A DNA stretch of 50,619 nt, taken from positions 1 to 50,619 of the forward strand of contig JANTHO010000012.1 in the NCBI GenBank assembly GCA_024762335.1, read 5' to 3'. The translations under genes and the position numbers were made by a program. Below are positions 49,860-50,619 of this stretch, piece by piece; within the stretch, counting starts at the first letter, position 1, and every line of letters begins with the position of its first letter. The notes below the pieces were generated by a model. That model worked only from the letters and a program-made list of their open reading frames with translations, was not told where the DNA came from and did no database searches. The stretch is from Acidimicrobiia bacterium (GTDB lineage: Bacteria > Actinomycetota > Acidimicrobiia > Spongiisociales > UBA5794).

Positions 49860-50426
49860 GTGATTCGCAACATGGTCAAAGCGGCATCGCTCGACATTGC
49901 GTTCTTCAATCGCGCCGAGCACACCCCGTCGCTCAACCTCCAGGCATTCGGTGTCGTTGTTCTGGCCAACGCGCTCGCAGCGGTCGGATCATGGATCGGA
50001 TACGAGAACACGGTCGGTGAGGATCTTTGGAACTCCATCAGGCGGTGGCTCGGCCCAGGCGACTTCCCGATCCCGCGCGACGGCGGCATCCTCTTCATGG
50101 TCGGCGCCGGCGTCGTGCTCGCGATCGGCGGCTGGATCGTATGGGCCGCTACCACCTGGCTGATTGGAACCCGGGTCTTCCGGGGAACAACCGACATGGG
50201 GGAAATGCTGCGCGTCCTCGGATTCGCTCAAGCGCCGCGGGTGATCGGCGTCATCCCGTTTCTCGGTCCGGTTGCGGCCGTTTGGGTGCTGGTCGCGTCC
50301 GTGATGGCCATTCGCGAAGGATTGGATTTCAACACCGGTCGGGCGCTCGGCACCGCGCTCGGCGGTTGGGTCGTATGGATCGCCCTGCAGCAGATCGTGT
50401 CGATCGTCATCGCCGCGATCTTCTAG
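49860..50426 (+). CDS. Yip1-like membrane protein
   Basis: A 188-residue protein with about five hydrophobic helices in the pattern of the YIP1 domain (LFMVGAGVVLAIGGWIVW; GEMLRVLGFAQAPRVIGVIPFLGP). The stretch APRV-IGVIPFLG is typical of bacterial Yip1 members of unknown function. GTG 49860 is supported by GAGGA 5 nt upstream; an ATG four codons on is the alternative. It follows the dehalogenase by 36 nt. Confidence 0.78.
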   Translation: MIRNMVKAASLDIAFFNRAEHTPSLNLQAFGVVVLANALAAVGSWIGYENTVGEDLWNSIRRWLGPGDFPIPRDGGILFMVGAGVVLAIGGWIVWAATTWLIGTRVFRGTTDMGEMLRVLGFAQAPRVIGVIPFLGPVAAVWVLVASVMAIREGLDFNTGRALGTALGGWVVWIALQQIVSIVIAAIF

Positions 50427-50428
50427 CC

Positions 50429-50548
50429 CGACACGAACCCAGGGTTCTCTGCGCCCTATTTGGCGTCCCGGGCCCGCGGTATGGAGACCCCTGTGAACCG
50501 CGGGCCCGAGACCGCAAATACAACGCAGAGAACCCTGGGTTCGTGTCG
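50429..50548. repeat. Large palindromic element, copy D
   Basis: Perfect 25-nt outer arms (50429-50453 and 50524-50548), inner arms GTCCCGGGCCCGCGG (50465-50479) and CCGCGGGCCCGAGAC (50498-50512) with one mismatch, and an 18-nt loop (50480-50497). The left half is identical to copy A over 48 nt. Its loop (TATGGAGACCCCTGTGAA) matches the reverse complement of the copy A loop at 15 of 18 positions, but only 5 of 18 in direct orientation. It lies just after the Yip1-like gene. Confidence 0.95.
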
Positions 50549-50619
50549 TCAGGGGGTTGCGATTTCGCCGCGGCGGGTGGTTTTCCAGTCCTGCCGCCAG
50601 CTCCGGTCGGCCCGCCAGA
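50549..50619 (-). CDS. C-terminal fragment of a gene running off the window
   Basis: One minus-strand frame ends WRQDWKTTRRGEIATP with TGA at 50551-50549, adjoining copy D. The 23 visible residues are charged and Trp-rich. Too little remains to identify it; coding status is tentative. Confidence 0.35.
   Translation of the reverse strand, partial: WRADRSWRQDWKTTRRGEIATP

Overview
This 50.6 kb window is ordinary-looking, gene-dense, high-GC chromosome from an actinobacterium, most likely an uncultured or poorly studied lineage near Acidimicrobiia (inference). Supporting signs are three F420-type LLM oxidoreductases, a 1571-residue NAD-glutamate dehydrogenase, a DivIVA-like coiled-coil protein, Thr/Ser-rich lipoprotein linkers of the TTT type, a BTAD regulator, and many genes whose start codon lies 6 to 9 nt after a TAnnnT box with no Shine-Dalgarno sequence (probable leaderless transcripts). 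I see no tRNA, rRNA, CRISPR array, transposase, integrase or phage gene.

Layout. 1-436 is non-coding with degenerate repeats. 437-4868: a RecB-like nuclease and a trkA-trkH potassium-uptake operon on the minus strand. 5042-6908: a secreted Gln-Thr repeat protein, an ECF-like sigma factor and a DUF5667 membrane protein. 6974-13308: aldo/keto reductase, a small anchored protein, an HtrA-like protease lipoprotein, a PpiC foldase lipoprotein, an MFS transporter and a Cys-repeat lipoprotein. 13594-18168: GlgX debranching enzyme, a small unknown, and a NarL-type two-component system. 18211-26031: two divergent LLM oxidoreductases around a large palindrome, a DUF6629 protein, two DMT transporters, a P-loop protein and a UvrD-like helicase. 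26087-29879: hydrolase, AzlCD amino-acid exporter and TypA/BipA. 30113-34238: a membrane protein of seven 23-residue repeats followed by a 1092-residue regulator joining a DNA-binding BTAD module, an nSTAND ATPase, one membrane segment and an external BMP/PnrA-type ligand-binding domain. 34298-37569: methyltransferase, HisA-like barrel, LLM oxidoreductase, cytochrome c. 37632-41427: an NfnAB/SudAB-type flavoprotein pair, universal stress protein, Bax inhibitor-1 family protein. 41554-50619: NAD-GDH, DivIVA-like protein, DoxX, a 59-residue protein, ComB, haloalkane-dehalogenase-like hydrolase, Yip1-like protein and the tail of a further gene.

The most unusual content is (a) a family of about 105-120 bp intergenic palindromes (three full copies, one exact half copy), in which the 18-nt loop of one copy is inverted relative to the arms compared with another; (b) the BTAD-nSTAND-TM-BMP fusion, apparently a one-component sensor spanning the membrane; (c) its neighbour, the 23-residue repeat protein with distinct cap repeats; (d) a methyltransferase whose only sensible start is CTG overlapping the upstream stop; (e) a HisA-like protein lacking two catalytic Asp residues.

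Housekeeping functions (K+ uptake, protein quality control outside the membrane, glycogen breakdown, glutamate catabolism, translation-stress GTPase) are mixed with sensing modules. Functions are read from motifs in the translated sequence and remembered family features; no database search was run.
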